A stretch of DNA of 64,000 bases from an uncultured Allosphingosinicella sp. (lineage in GTDB: Bacteria > Pseudomonadota > Alphaproteobacteria > Sphingomonadales > Sphingomonadaceae): assembly GCA_934539295.1 (NCBI GenBank), contig CAKTCN010000005.1:43082-107081 (forward strand), read 5' to 3'. Positions 9,163 through 17,948 of the stretch are shown here, in pieces (position 1 is the first letter of the stretch; each line of letters starts with the position of its first letter). The notes beneath the pieces are model-generated. The model saw nothing but the letters and a program-made list of their open reading frames with translations, was not told where the DNA came from and did no database searches. Both the position numbers and the translations under genes were made by a program.

Positions 9163-9588
9163 TTATTTTCCGGCGCTGCTGTCCGCCTGACGAACCTGCT
9201 CGATGAACTCCTCGAGTTCGGCGATGGCGGCGTCGATATCGACCTTCTGCTTCTTCAGCAGATCGACCCGCGTCTGGCATTTCTCGATCGTGACGCGGCG
9301 CTGCTGGCTGCGATTGTCGCCAAGGTCGTAGAGGTCGATCATCTCGCGAATGTCGGCGAGGCTGAAGCCCACGCGCTTGCCGCGCAGGATCCAGGCAAGC
9401 CGCGCCCGGTCGCGCCACGAATAGATGCGGGCAAGGCCGACACGCTGCGGCGCGATCAGCCCCTCATCCTCGTAGAAGCGAAGCGCGCGCGCGGTGACGC
9501 CGAACTCCTCGCACAGGTCGGAGATCGAATAGGTCTGGGTGCTGTGTTCCGAATGGTGGAAGTCGGAATGAAGCGCGGACTGTGGCAT
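9163..9588 (-). CDS. MerR family regulator (LiuR-like) of acyl-CoA catabolism
   Basis: A 141-residue regulator. The MerR helix-turn-helix begins at about residue 20 ([25 protein letters not shown]), followed by the wing and a C-terminal coiled coil (about 95-135) for dimerisation. No cysteine metal-binding site typical of metal sensors is seen. Family members of this type, such as LiuR, control branched-chain amino-acid or fatty-acid degradation, which fits the acyl-CoA dehydrogenase gene directly downstream. A 16-bp palindrome upstream (9603-9618) is the likely operator, giving autoregulation. Confidence 0.88.
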   Translation of the reverse strand: MPQSALHSDFHHSEHSTQTYSISDLCEEFGVTARALRFYEDEGLIAPQRVGLARIYSWRDRARLAWILRGKRVGFSLADIREMIDLYDLGDNRSQQRRVTIEKCQTRVDLLKKQKVDIDAAIAELEEFIEQVRQADSSAGK

Positions 9589-9602
9589 GTCCGTTTTGCT
9601 AG

Positions 9603-9618
9603 TTTACGTTCACGTAAA
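9603..9618 (-). promoter_or_regulatory. Palindromic operator of the MerR/LiuR-like regulator
   Basis: The sequence TTTACGTTCACGTAAA is a perfect inverted repeat of two 7-bp arms (TTTACGT/ACGTAAA) around a 2-bp centre. It starts 15 bp upstream of the regulator's ATG and directly follows a TTGACC -35-like hexamer (9619-9624 on the minus strand). An operator between -35 and -10 is the normal MerR arrangement, and the sequence closely resembles the site described for LiuR-type regulators. The -35 element overlaps the stop codon of the upstream lipoprotein gene. Confidence 0.75.
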
Positions 9619-9620
9619 GG

Positions 9621-10115
9621 TCAAGGGCGTGACGGTGCGGCAAGGCCGGCGCAAAGCGCCTCCCCAACCGGATCTATCGCCTTCATAGCATCCTGTCGGC
9701 TGCTGCCCTTCTTGTCGAAGCTGAGGCCGGCAAGGGTCGCGCCCGTGCTGCAATAATAAGCACAGCTCTCCGGAACGGCGGCAGGCAGGATCACGCGTCC
9801 CCCGTCGACACGCGCATCCAGCGTGCATGGCTGGTCGCCGCTCATGGTCAGGCGCAAGTCATTGGCTTGGCGCTCTGCCGTGCCGCTTCCCGCACAGCTG
9901 TTCGCCCCACGCACGACGATGCCGAAAGCCGCTCGATCGGGCGCATCGCTGACCATGCAGATTTGGTTGGGCTGAAGAGAGGCACCACCTTCGTAAAGGC
10001 CCGTGAGCGTGGACAGGTCGACCTTTCCGGATCTCTTGGCCGGCGACGCGTTGTTGCCGCCTGCATCGGCGCCGCATCCTGTAACCAGCACCAGCGCCAG
10101 GAGAATATGCCGCAT
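9621..10115 (-). CDS. Lipoprotein of unknown function
   Basis: A 164-residue protein starting with a short hydrophobic signal and the lipobox LVTGC (Cys14), so it should be lipid-anchored in the envelope. The mature part holds six or more cysteines (for example QICMV, NSCAG, QPCTL, SCAYYC), which suggests disulfides in the periplasm. I recognise no enzyme motif. Its stop codon overlaps the -35 region of the MerR operon. It is divergent from purF, with about 165 bp between the two starts. Confidence 0.7.
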   Translation of the reverse strand: MRHILLALVLVTGCGADAGGNNASPAKRSGKVDLSTLTGLYEGGASLQPNQICMVSDAPDRAAFGIVVRGANSCAGSGTAERQANDLRLTMSGDQPCTLDARVDGGRVILPAAVPESCAYYCSTGATLAGLSFDKKGSSRQDAMKAIDPVGEALCAGLAAPSRP

Positions 10116-10279
10116 TGCCCCTCACTAAAGTATTTTGCCCAAGAATGCTGGCAGCCACCAAAAGTTCAGGCAAGCGCGGGCAAAGCGCGACGAACGCATT
10201 TTCGCCCATCTTCCGTGACAATGGGGAGACAAACCGGAAGTGCGTTCCTATATGCGGCGCGCGGGCAAGCACGGGCGGG

Positions 10280-11743
10280 ATGAGCATGCTGACCACTAAT
10301 CCATTCGACGACGACAAACTTCGCGAGGAATGCGGCGTTTTCGGCATATGGGGCGCCGACACGGCCGCCGCGCATGTCGCACTCGGCCTTCACGCGCTAC
10401 AGCATCGCGGCCAGGAAGCGGCCGGCATCACCAGCCTCGATCGCGGCGAGTTCCACAGCCATCGCGCAATGGGCCATGTCGCCGGCAATTTCGACCGCGA
10501 CGACATCATCCGCAAGCTGTCCGGCAAGGCGGCGATCGGGCACGTGCGCTATTCCACCAGCGGCGAGACCGCGTTGCGCAACGTCCAGCCGCTCTTCGCC
10601 GAACTGACATCGGGCGGCTTCGCGGTGGCGCATAACGGCAATCTGTCCAACGCCATGAAGCTGCGCCGCGAACTCAATCGCCGCGGCTCGATCTTTCAGT
10701 CGACCAGCGACACTGAAGTCATCATCCACCTGGTTGCGACCTCTTCCTACCGCACCTTGCTCGACCGCTTCATCGACGCGTTGAAGCAGATCGAGGGCGC
10801 CTACAGTCTGGTGTGCCTCACCTCCGAAGGCATGCTCGCCTGCCGCGATCCGCTCGGCATCCGGCCGCTTGTGATGGGTCGTCTCGGCGATTCATACATC
10901 TTCGCGTCGGAGACAGTGGCGCTGGACGTGGTCGGCGCGACCTACATTCGCTCGGTCGAGCCTGGCGAACTCATCATCGTGTCCGAAAAGGGCATCCGAT
11001 CGCATCGCCCGTTCGCGGCCGTCCGGCCCCGTCCCTGCATTTTCGAGCACGTCTATTTCTCGCGCCCGGACAGCATCGTCGATGGCTCGTCCGTTTACTC
11101 GGTGCGCAAGAATATTGGTGCGGAGCTGGCGCGCGAGAACCCGGTCGAAGCGGACTTCGTCGTTCCGGTCCCGGACAGCGGCGTTCCGGCCGCGATCGGC
11201 TACGCCCAGCAAGCGGGCATCCCCTTCGAACTCGGGATCATCCGCTCGCACTATGTCGGCCGTACCTTCATCCAGCCGGGAGACTCGGTCCGACACCTCG
11301 GCGTGAAGCTCAAGCACAATGCGAACAGCGCGCTGATCCAGGGCAAGCGCCTCGTCCTCATCGACGATTCGATCGTGCGCGGCACCACGAGTCTCAAGAT
11401 CGTGCAGATGCTGCGTGATGCCGGGGCGCGCGAGGTACATATGCGCATCGCTTCCCCGCCGACCCGGCACAGCTGCTTCTACGGGGTCGATACGCCCGAG
11501 CGTGCCAAACTGCTCGCCGCCCAGATGAACGTCGCGCAGATGAACGACTATATCAAGGCGGACAGCTTGGCGTTCATCTCCATCGACGGTCTCTACCGCG
11601 CCCTCGGCGAGGCCGAACGTGACGAGGCGCAGCCGCAGCATTGCGATGCCTGCTTCACGGGCGACTATCCGACCACGCTGACCGATCATGACGAGACGGA
11701 GCAGCCGGATCAGTTCGCCTTGTTGGCGGAACGTTACGCCTAA
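10280..11743 (+). CDS. purF: Amidophosphoribosyltransferase
   Basis: First committed enzyme of purine synthesis (PRPP + glutamine to 5-phosphoribosylamine). The nucleophile Cys of the Ntn-hydrolase glutaminase domain is in REECGVFG, after a propeptide of about 17 residues that must be cleaved. The PRPP-binding motif LVLIDDSIVRGTT lies in the C-terminal half. Cysteines in PCIFEH, HSCFYG and HCDAC match the four 4Fe-4S ligands of the Bacillus-type enzyme, so this is the iron-sulfur form. Start: ATG 10280 or ATG 10286; neither has a strong ribosome-binding site. An SDR gene follows 21 bp downstream. Confidence 0.95.
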   Translation: MSMLTTNPFDDDKLREECGVFGIWGADTAAAHVALGLHALQHRGQEAAGITSLDRGEFHSHRAMGHVAGNFDRDDIIRKLSGKAAIGHVRYSTSGETALRNVQPLFAELTSGGFAVAHNGNLSNAMKLRRELNRRGSIFQSTSDTEVIIHLVATSSYRTLLDRFIDALKQIEGAYSLVCLTSEGMLACRDPLGIRPLVMGRLGDSYIFASETVALDVVGATYIRSVEPGELIIVSEKGIRSHRPFAAVRPRPCIFEHVYFSRPDSIVDGSSVYSVRKNIGAELARENPVEADFVVPVPDSGVPAAIGYAQQAGIPFELGIIRSHYVGRTFIQPGDSVRHLGVKLKHNANSALIQGKRLVLIDDSIVRGTTSLKIVQMLRDAGAREVHMRIASPPTRHSCFYGVDTPERAKLLAAQMNVAQMNDYIKADSLAFISIDGLYRALGEAERDEAQPQHCDACFTGDYPTTLTDHDETEQPDQFALLAERYA

Positions 11744-11764
11744 CCACCCGCCACGGGATTTCTC

Positions 11765-12472
11765 ATGTTGCAAACAATCGAAGGTAAGCTCGCCCTTGTG
11801 ACGGGCGCGAGCCGCGGCATCGGCGCCGCCATCGCCGAGGCGCTCGCCGCACGCGGTGCCCACGTCATCATCACGGCGCGGACCGCGGCCGATCTGGAGC
11901 AGGTCGAGGAGCGGATCCACAGTCGAGGCGGCACCGCCACGATCGCCCCGTTCGACCTAACCGACGGCGACAGCATCGCGCGGCTTGCCATGGCGATGAG
12001 CGAGCGGTGGAAGTCGCTCGATATGCTGGTGCTCAATGCCGCCATGCTCGGCGCACTTACGCCGGTCACCCACATAGACGGCAAGGAACTCAACAAGGTC
12101 CTGACGCTGAATGTTCTAGCGCAACAGGCATTGCTGGCCGCTTTCGATCCGATGCTGAAGCGCAGCGATGCCGGTCGGGTCATCGCCGTGACCTCCAGCG
12201 TGGGACAGAAGCCGCGCGCCTACTGGGGTGCTTACGGCGCCTCAAAGGCTGCACTCGAGGCGCTCGTGCTGAGCTATGCCGAAGAAGTGGGTAACATGAG
12301 CCCGATCCGCACTGCCATCCTGGACCCCGGCGCCACCGCGACCCTGATGCGGGCGCAGGCTTTCCCGGGCGAGGACCAGAGCACGATCAAGCAGCCGGAG
12401 GCAGTCGCCGAGGCGCTGGTGGATCTGCTCGGCCGCGACTTCGAAAACGGTCACCGTCTGCGGGTCGGCTGA
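11765..12472 (+). CDS. SDR family NAD(P)-dependent oxidoreductase
   Basis: Short-chain dehydrogenase/reductase of 235 residues, a normal length for a classical SDR. The cofactor motif is TGASRGIG at about 14-21, NAAM marks strand 4, the catalytic Ser is in VTSSVG, and the catalytic Tyr and Lys are in YGASK. Substrate unknown. It begins 21 bp after purF and probably shares its transcript; this purF-SDR arrangement does not itself suggest a role. It ends 3 bp before the convergent cfa stop. Confidence 0.9.
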   Translation: MLQTIEGKLALVTGASRGIGAAIAEALAARGAHVIITARTAADLEQVEERIHSRGGTATIAPFDLTDGDSIARLAMAMSERWKSLDMLVLNAAMLGALTPVTHIDGKELNKVLTLNVLAQQALLAAFDPMLKRSDAGRVIAVTSSVGQKPRAYWGAYGASKAALEALVLSYAEEVGNMSPIRTAILDPGATATLMRAQAFPGEDQSTIKQPEAVAEALVDLLGRDFENGHRLRVG

Positions 12473-12475
12473 CTC

Positions 12476-13735
12476 TCAGTCTTTGACGAGAGTGACCTGT
12501 GCGACGTCAATCCCGCCGCCGCGGAAACCGCCCTCGCAATACATGAGGTAATAGCGCCACAGATTGTGGAAGTGCTCGTCGAAGCCGGCGGGTAGTCTGC
12601 CCTCCTCGACCGCATTGTCGTAGCGCAGCCGCCACGCCCTCAGCGTCTCCGCATAGTCCAGCCCAAAGCCATGGCGATCCTGCCATGAAAGCCCGGCCGC
12701 CTCCGCAACACCGCGGAAGCGTGCTTCGCCGATCAGCATTCCGCCCGGAAAGACGTAGGTCTGGATGAAGTCGGCGCTGGCCGCATAATCGGCAAACAAC
12801 GCGTCGCGGATGGAGATAAGCTGGATCGCCGCGCGGCCACCCGGCTTCAGCGCGCGTGCGATCGTCAGGCAATATTCGGCCCAATATTCCTGGCCGACGG
12901 CCTCGACCATCTCGACGCTAGCTACCGCGTCAAACGTCTCGGACACGTCCCGGTAATCCTGGAGCCTGATCGAGACACGGTCGAACAACCCCGCTCTTTG
13001 CATCCGCGCATCGGCATAGGCCTTCTGCTCCGACGAAAGCGTCAGGCCGACCACCTCCACGCCGTAATCACGCGCGGCCAGTTCGGCCAGACTGCCCCAC
13101 CCGCAACCGATCTCCAGCAGGCGCTGTCCGGGCCTGAGATCGAGCCGGTCGAGCAGCGCCCTGATCTTGCGCTCCTGCCCCTGCTCGAGCGTTTCGCCAG
13201 CCCCTCCGAACAAGGCGCTCGAGTAAGTCATGGTGGGGTCGAGCCAGGCCGAATAGAAGTCGTTGCCGAGGTCATAGTGGAAGGCGATATTATTCCGCGC
13301 CTTGGTCTTGCTGTTGCGGCGCAGGGCGTGAAAGACACGGTTCACACGGCGTGAAAGTCCTTTCGCCCTAGCGACTTGCCCGAGGCTCTGCGCATTGCGC
13401 ATAAAGAGGTCGAACAAGGGCACCGGGTCGGGGCTCGACCATTCGCCCAGTGCCCAGGCCTTGTACCAGCCCACCGATCCGGAGGTCGCGAGACGCACCA
13501 ATGCCCTCCAGCTGCGCAGGCGCACGACCGCGACAGGGCCGGGTACGCGACCGCCCAGGATCATCGCCGACCCATCCGGCAGAATAGCCTCGATCCGACC
13601 CTCGGCGAGACCGTCATCGATGCGGCGCAGCATGGCGCGGAAGCCACCATGGAATGCGCGCGCGAAAAGGCCTCCGCCGGTGGCGAAGCCACGATCCGCG
13701 GCGACAAAATGGCGACCTCTCGGCTGCTGGTTCAT
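12476..13735 (-). CDS. cfa: Cyclopropane-fatty-acyl-phospholipid synthase family methyltransferase
   Basis: S-adenosylmethionine-dependent enzyme that adds a methylene group across double bonds of membrane lipid acyl chains. The SAM-binding motif LEIGCGWGSLAELA and the following GVEVVGLTLSSEQ are typical of CFA synthases, and the 419-residue length fits. An N-terminal region of about 100 residues is the usual lipid-binding part. It lies 48 bp downstream of the photolyase gene on the same strand. In Rhodobacter, photolyase and CFA synthase are co-induced by singlet oxygen, so a shared stress role is plausible. Confidence 0.88.
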   Translation of the reverse strand: MNQQPRGRHFVAADRGFATGGGLFARAFHGGFRAMLRRIDDGLAEGRIEAILPDGSAMILGGRVPGPVAVVRLRSWRALVRLATSGSVGWYKAWALGEWSSPDPVPLFDLFMRNAQSLGQVARAKGLSRRVNRVFHALRRNSKTKARNNIAFHYDLGNDFYSAWLDPTMTYSSALFGGAGETLEQGQERKIRALLDRLDLRPGQRLLEIGCGWGSLAELAARDYGVEVVGLTLSSEQKAYADARMQRAGLFDRVSIRLQDYRDVSETFDAVASVEMVEAVGQEYWAEYCLTIARALKPGGRAAIQLISIRDALFADYAASADFIQTYVFPGGMLIGEARFRGVAEAAGLSWQDRHGFGLDYAETLRAWRLRYDNAVEEGRLPAGFDEHFHNLWRYYLMYCEGGFRGGGIDVAQVTLVKD

Positions 13736-13783
13736 GCGGCGCTAGGTGCAACCGGTCACGGCCGCGCGCAAGGGGGTACCTCG

Positions 13784-15166
13784 TCAGGCGCGGATGGTGC
13801 GATAGGCGGTCAGCGCACGTTCCCGCGCCTGCTTGTGCCCGATCATCTTCGGAGGATAAGCGGAGGGCCGTGCGTCGGCTGCATCGGGATCGTGGATCTC
13901 TTCGTCACGGAGACTGCCAAGCTCCGGAACCCACTGGCGAATATAGCCGGCAGCGTCGAACCTCGCGCTCTGCGTCAGCGGCGCCATGATGCGCGTGAAC
14001 TGGTTGGAATCGAAGCCCGAGCCCGCGATCCACTGCCAATTGACGCTATTGTTGCCGTAATCGGCATCGACAAGCGTGTCCCAGAACCAGCGGGCACCGT
14101 CGCGCCAATCGATCAGCAGATGCTTCACCAGGAAGCTCGCCACCATCATCCGCACGCGATTATGCACCCATCCCACGCGCCACAATTGGCGCATGCCTGC
14201 ATCCACGATCGGGTAGCCCGTACGGCCGTTCGTCCAAGCGCGGAAGTCGTCCGCAGCCTCTTCCGCACGCCGCCACGGGAAACGATTGAAGACGGAGCGA
14301 CCATGGCGCTCGCCTATGTCCGGATGCGCCATCATCTGCGATTGCGTGAAGTCACGCCAGGCAAGCTCCTTCACGAACTTCTCGCCCTCGGCGCCGCCGA
14401 CCTCCACAGCCTGACGATAGACGGTGGTAGGAGATATTTCGCCGAAATGGAGGTGCGGCGACAATCGCGACGTGCCATCCTGAGAAGGAAGATTACGCGT
14501 TTCCAGATAGTTGCCGACCAGTCCTGAGAGGGCGTCGAGCTGCTTGCCGGCCTGCTCCTCGCCGGGTTGCCAGAGGCTGCCAAACTCCGAGGCCCAGTTC
14601 GGGCGACTTGGCAAAAGCGCCCATTCCTCCAACCTGTCACTCTCCGGCCAGCTCGCCGGTGCCTCGATCCTCGTCGGGGCGGGCTCGGCACGCGCGGGAG
14701 GCAGGTGTTGCTGCAATGCGCGCCAGTAGGGCGTATAGATCTTGAACGGCTGGCCCGACCCGCTCAGCACATCACGCGGCGGCGCGAGGTGGTTCCCATC
14801 GTGGAGGCGCAGCTCGATCCTGCTCGAAATTTCGGTCTCTGCCCGCAACCACCAAGGCTCATAATGTCGCAAGGCGTGGACTGATGTTGCGCCGGTGTCT
14901 TCACACAGTTTCTGAAGCTGATCGACGGCTTTGCCGCGTCGGAGGATCAGCCTGGAGCTCGCCCGCTCGAGCTCTGCGGCGAGCGAGGCAAGGCTATGAT
15001 GAAGCCACCAACGCTGTGCGCCCCCGATCCTCCACTCGCCCGGCGTATCGTCGTCGAGGATGTAGACCGGCAGCACGGCGCCTTGCGCAATTGCGGCTGC
15101 AAGCGCGGGCTGGTCCGCGAGGCGAAGGTCCTGGCGGAACCAGAGGATCGACAAGGGCGTGGGCAC
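13784..15166 (-). CDS. phrB: Deoxyribodipyrimidine photolyase
   Basis: Light-driven repair of cyclobutane pyrimidine dimers in DNA. The 460-residue protein has the N-terminal photolyase domain for the antenna cofactor (LSILWFRQDLRLADQPAL) and the C-terminal FAD domain with VHNRVRMMVASFLVKHLL and the DADYGNNSVNWQW stretch with tryptophans of the electron-transfer chain. It fits class I CPD photolyases rather than 6-4 enzymes. The start is GTG 15166, with only a weak ribosome-binding site. A GGAAC-N16-GGTT element just upstream may be an ECF sigma promoter. cfa follows. Confidence 0.94.
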   Translation of the reverse strand: MPTPLSILWFRQDLRLADQPALAAAIAQGAVLPVYILDDDTPGEWRIGGAQRWWLHHSLASLAAELERASSRLILRRGKAVDQLQKLCEDTGATSVHALRHYEPWWLRAETEISSRIELRLHDGNHLAPPRDVLSGSGQPFKIYTPYWRALQQHLPPARAEPAPTRIEAPASWPESDRLEEWALLPSRPNWASEFGSLWQPGEEQAGKQLDALSGLVGNYLETRNLPSQDGTSRLSPHLHFGEISPTTVYRQAVEVGGAEGEKFVKELAWRDFTQSQMMAHPDIGERHGRSVFNRFPWRRAEEAADDFRAWTNGRTGYPIVDAGMRQLWRVGWVHNRVRMMVASFLVKHLLIDWRDGARWFWDTLVDADYGNNSVNWQWIAGSGFDSNQFTRIMAPLTQSARFDAAGYIRQWVPELGSLRDEEIHDPDAADARPSAYPPKMIGHKQARERALTAYRTIRA

Positions 15167-15175
15167 GTCCCGGGC

Positions 15176-15200
15176 AACCGATCAGCCGCGGCGCGGTTCC
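15176..15200 (-). promoter_or_regulatory. Candidate EcfG-type stress promoter of phrB-cfa
   Basis: On the minus strand GGAAC (15196-15200) is followed by 16 bp and GGTT (15176-15179). The general stress sigma factor EcfG of alphaproteobacteria uses GGAAC-N16/17-cGTT, so this matches at all but one position of the -10. Transcription from it would start within a few bases of the photolyase GTG, giving an almost leaderless mRNA. Only seen as a motif; no regulator gene is in the window. Confidence 0.45.
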
Positions 15201-15270
15201 TTCCCACTTGGGCAGGCATGGCGTGTAAGAGCATCCGGATATGGATGCGACTCGCCCGGTTGGAGCTTCG

Positions 15271-16221
15271 ATGACCGATCATCATGTGCGGGACGATGTC
15301 CGGCGCTTTCTCGATTATCTGAATGCCCTGCCCGGACTGCGCACGCACGAGCTGTCGCCGGCCGATGCGCGCAAGCTGATGCTTGCGTCGCGCGATCTCG
15401 CCGACATTCCCGTTGGCGAGCTCGCGATCATGCGCGACCTGGCGGCGAGCGGGCCGAGCGGTGCCATCCCGCTCCGGCTGTTCGACGCCCGCGAAACGCG
15501 AGCGGCGGGACCGGCCCTGATCTTCTTCCATGGCGGAGGGTTCGTCCTGGGCGACCTCGACACCCATGCGCCATTCTGCGCGGACCTGGCGCGCAGGCTC
15601 GACATGCCGGTGATAGCCGTCGGCTATCGCTTGGCCCCCGAACACCCTTTCCCTGCGGGGGTCGAGGATGCCATCGCTGCGGCGCGCTGGATCGCCACCT
15701 CGCCGCCTGAACTTGGGCGGCAGATCACCGGCCTGGTGACGTGCGGCGACAGCGCAGGGGGCAACTTCGCGATCGTGACCAGCCTTGCCTTGCGTGATGA
15801 TCCCGCCGCCGTGCCGGTGATTGCGCAATGGCTGATCTACCCCGCCGCAGACCCCGCCAAGGGCTACCCGAGCTTCAGCGACTTCGCGCAGGGATATCTG
15901 CTGACGATCGATTCGATGCACTGGTTCGACCGTGCCTATGCGCCCGACGGGCAGGATTGGCGCTACTCGCCGCTTCTGAACGATCAGGCCGGCATGCCCC
16001 CGACATTGGTTCTCACCGCCGGACTGGATCCGATCCGCGATCAGGGGCGCGCTTATGCCGCTGCCTGCATCCAGGCCGGCGTTTGCACCATTTTCCACGA
16101 GGCCCGCGGCAACATCCACGGCTTCATCAATCTGCGCCGCGCCATTCCGTCGTCCGAAGCGGACATCGACGTCTGCATCAGGGCTCTGCGCCTCCTTGTC
16201 GACGAAAGCTCTTGCCAATGA
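15271..16221 (+). CDS. Alpha/beta hydrolase, hormone-sensitive lipase family esterase
   Basis: A 316-residue esterase. The oxyanion-hole motif FFHGGGFVLGD and the nucleophile elbow GDSAGGN identify the HSL/acetyl-esterase family; Asp in GLDPIRDQG and His in NIHGFINL complete the triad. No signal peptide, so it is probably cytoplasmic and acts on short-chain esters or lactones. The ATG at 15271 follows GGAG (15262-15265); the earlier in-frame ATG at 15241 lacks a good ribosome site. Its stop overlaps the rppH start by ATGA (16218-16221), so the two are translationally coupled. Confidence 0.9.
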   Translation: MTDHHVRDDVRRFLDYLNALPGLRTHELSPADARKLMLASRDLADIPVGELAIMRDLAASGPSGAIPLRLFDARETRAAGPALIFFHGGGFVLGDLDTHAPFCADLARRLDMPVIAVGYRLAPEHPFPAGVEDAIAAARWIATSPPELGRQITGLVTCGDSAGGNFAIVTSLALRDDPAAVPVIAQWLIYPAADPAKGYPSFSDFAQGYLLTIDSMHWFDRAYAPDGQDWRYSPLLNDQAGMPPTLVLTAGLDPIRDQGRAYAAACIQAGVCTIFHEARGNIHGFINLRRAIPSSEADIDVCIRALRLLVDESSCQ

Positions 16222-16694
16222 TCGATCGCGAAACCCTGCCTTATCGTCCGGCCGCCGGCATCATGCTTCTTAACCGCGAGGGCAAGGTGTTCGTGGCCCA
16301 GCGCATCGACAGCACGCTCGAGGCTTGGCAGATGCCGCAGGGCGGATTGGACGAGGGCGAGGACGACGAAGCCGGTGCGCTGCGCGAGTTGGAGGAGGAA
16401 ACCGGCATCACAGCAGCCGAAGTCGAGATCCTCCGGCGCTGCCCGGTCAACTTCTACTACGATCTGCCGGACGACATGCTGGGCAAGGTCTGGAAAGGCC
16501 TTTACCGCGGCCAGAAACAAACTTGGTTCCTCATGCGCTATCTCGGCACGGACGAGGAGATCGACATCCAGACCGCAGAGCCCGAATTCCGCGCCTGGCG
16601 CTGGGCCGAGCCGGACGAACTCCCGCACCTCATCGTGCCGTTCAAGAAGAAGCTCTACGAGGATGTGCTGGATGCCTTTCGCGACTGGCTCTGA
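16218..16694 (+). CDS. rppH: RNA pyrophosphohydrolase
   Basis: Nudix hydrolase that removes pyrophosphate from the 5' end of mRNAs and so starts their decay. The Nudix box GX5EX7REUXEEXGU is intact at residues 42-64. The surrounding sequence (YRPAAGIMLLN, EAWQMPQGG, YDLPDDMLGKVWKGLYRGQKQ) matches RppH rather than other Nudix enzymes, and 158 residues is the normal length. The start ATG overlaps the stop of the esterase gene. The M20 hydrolase gene follows after 39 bp. Confidence 0.95.
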   Translation: MIDRETLPYRPAAGIMLLNREGKVFVAQRIDSTLEAWQMPQGGLDEGEDDEAGALRELEEETGITAAEVEILRRCPVNFYYDLPDDMLGKVWKGLYRGQKQTWFLMRYLGTDEEIDIQTAEPEFRAWRWAEPDELPHLIVPFKKKLYEDVLDAFRDWL

Positions 16695-16733
16695 CCCTTC
16701 GCGACCGCTTCGCATCCCCGGAGCGAGGTCGGT

Positions 16734-17948
16734 GTGGTGAATCCCCTCTCCTTCGTTGAGCGCGATGTCATAGAGGCTGCCGCGGGCGCGCCCTTGCTCG
16801 ATCAGGTGCTCGCATGGTCGGCAATCAACAGCGGCTCGCGAAACCTCGACGGGCTCGCCGAAATCGCGACCGTTCTCGCCAATTCATTCTCTGCCCTGCC
16901 GGGCGAGGCGAAGCTCGTCGATCCAGGTGAGGTGCAGGCGATGGACGCGGCGGGTTCACTGCACACGCTTGCGCATGGCTGCAACCTGCACCTCAAAGTG
17001 CGCGGGGATGCTCCGGTGCAGGTTTTGCTTACAGGGCATATGGACACGGTGTTCGCACCCGACCATCCGTTCCAGCAGGTCTGCTGGCCAGAAGACGGGG
17101 TGCTGAATGGCCCCGGCGTGGCTGACATGAAGGGCGGCATCGCCGTCATGCTCGCCGCACTGACGGCGCTGGAACAATGTCCACGGGCAGCGTCGATCGG
17201 CTATGAGGTCGTCATCAACAGCGACGAGGAAATCGGATCGGCCGGTTCGGCGCCGCTGATCGCCATGGCGGCCCGCGGCAAGGCGGCCGCCTTCACCTAC
17301 GAACCCGCGGCACTTCCCGATGGCACGCTTGCAGGGGCACGACCCGGCAGTGGCAACTTCTCGATCCTCATCGAAGGGCGCAGTGCCCATGCCGGTCGCA
17401 ATCCGGAGGACGGGCGCAACGCGATCGTCGCCGCTGCCGACCTGACGATGCGCCTTGCCAAGGCACGCGGGCCGCGGCTGTCGGTCAACCCCGCCCGCAT
17501 CGATGGCGGCAGCCCCAACAATGTCGTGCCCGACCGCGCGATCCTGCGCATCAACATGCGCCCCTTCACGCCGGAAGACGAGGCGCGGGCGAAGGCGCAT
17601 CTCGATGGCGCAGTCGCGATGGTCGCTGCCGAGCACAACGTTCGCATCCATGTTCATGGCGGCTTCGGCCGCCCGCCCAAGCCCATGGACGACAAGGCGG
17701 AGAAACTCTTCGCCTTCGTTCGCACCTGCGGCGCCGACCTTGGCCAGGCGATCGGCTGGCAACCAAGCGGCGGCGTGTGCGACGGAAACAACATCGCCGC
17801 GTGCGGCGTACCTGTCGTGGACACGATGGGGGTTCGCGGCGGGGCGATCCATTCGGCTGACGAGTATCTAATCGTCGACAGCCTAGCCGAACGGGCTCAG
17901 CTTTCCGCCCTTGCTCTTCTTCGCCTCGCCTCGGGCGTACGGCCGTGA
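16734..17948 (+). CDS. M20 family metallohydrolase (carboxypeptidase G2/DapE-like)
   Basis: A 404-residue zinc hydrolase of the M20 family, which cleaves N-acyl amino acids or C-terminal residues. Metal ligands are visible in order: His in LLTGHMDTVF, Asp in GVADMKGG, Glu-Glu in INSDEEIGS, and His in AIHSADEY; the dimerisation domain sits between (about 190-300). It starts at GTG 16734 after GAGCGAGG, and its end overlaps astB (GTGA, 17945-17948). That tight coupling suggests a role in arginine catabolism, for instance removal of the succinyl group, but this is inference. Confidence 0.87.
   Translation: MVNPLSFVERDVIEAAAGAPLLDQVLAWSAINSGSRNLDGLAEIATVLANSFSALPGEAKLVDPGEVQAMDAAGSLHTLAHGCNLHLKVRGDAPVQVLLTGHMDTVFAPDHPFQQVCWPEDGVLNGPGVADMKGGIAVMLAALTALEQCPRAASIGYEVVINSDEEIGSAGSAPLIAMAARGKAAAFTYEPAALPDGTLAGARPGSGNFSILIEGRSAHAGRNPEDGRNAIVAAADLTMRLAKARGPRLSVNPARIDGGSPNNVVPDRAILRINMRPFTPEDEARAKAHLDGAVAMVAAEHNVRIHVHGGFGRPPKPMDDKAEKLFAFVRTCGADLGQAIGWQPSGGVCDGNNIAACGVPVVDTMGVRGGAIHSADEYLIVDSLAERAQLSALALLRLASGVRP

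Noticed and set aside
10115-10279. Longer PurF starting at TTG 10115
   Set aside because: PurF must have a short propeptide before the catalytic Cys. The first 55 residues of this frame look like random translation of a promoter region.
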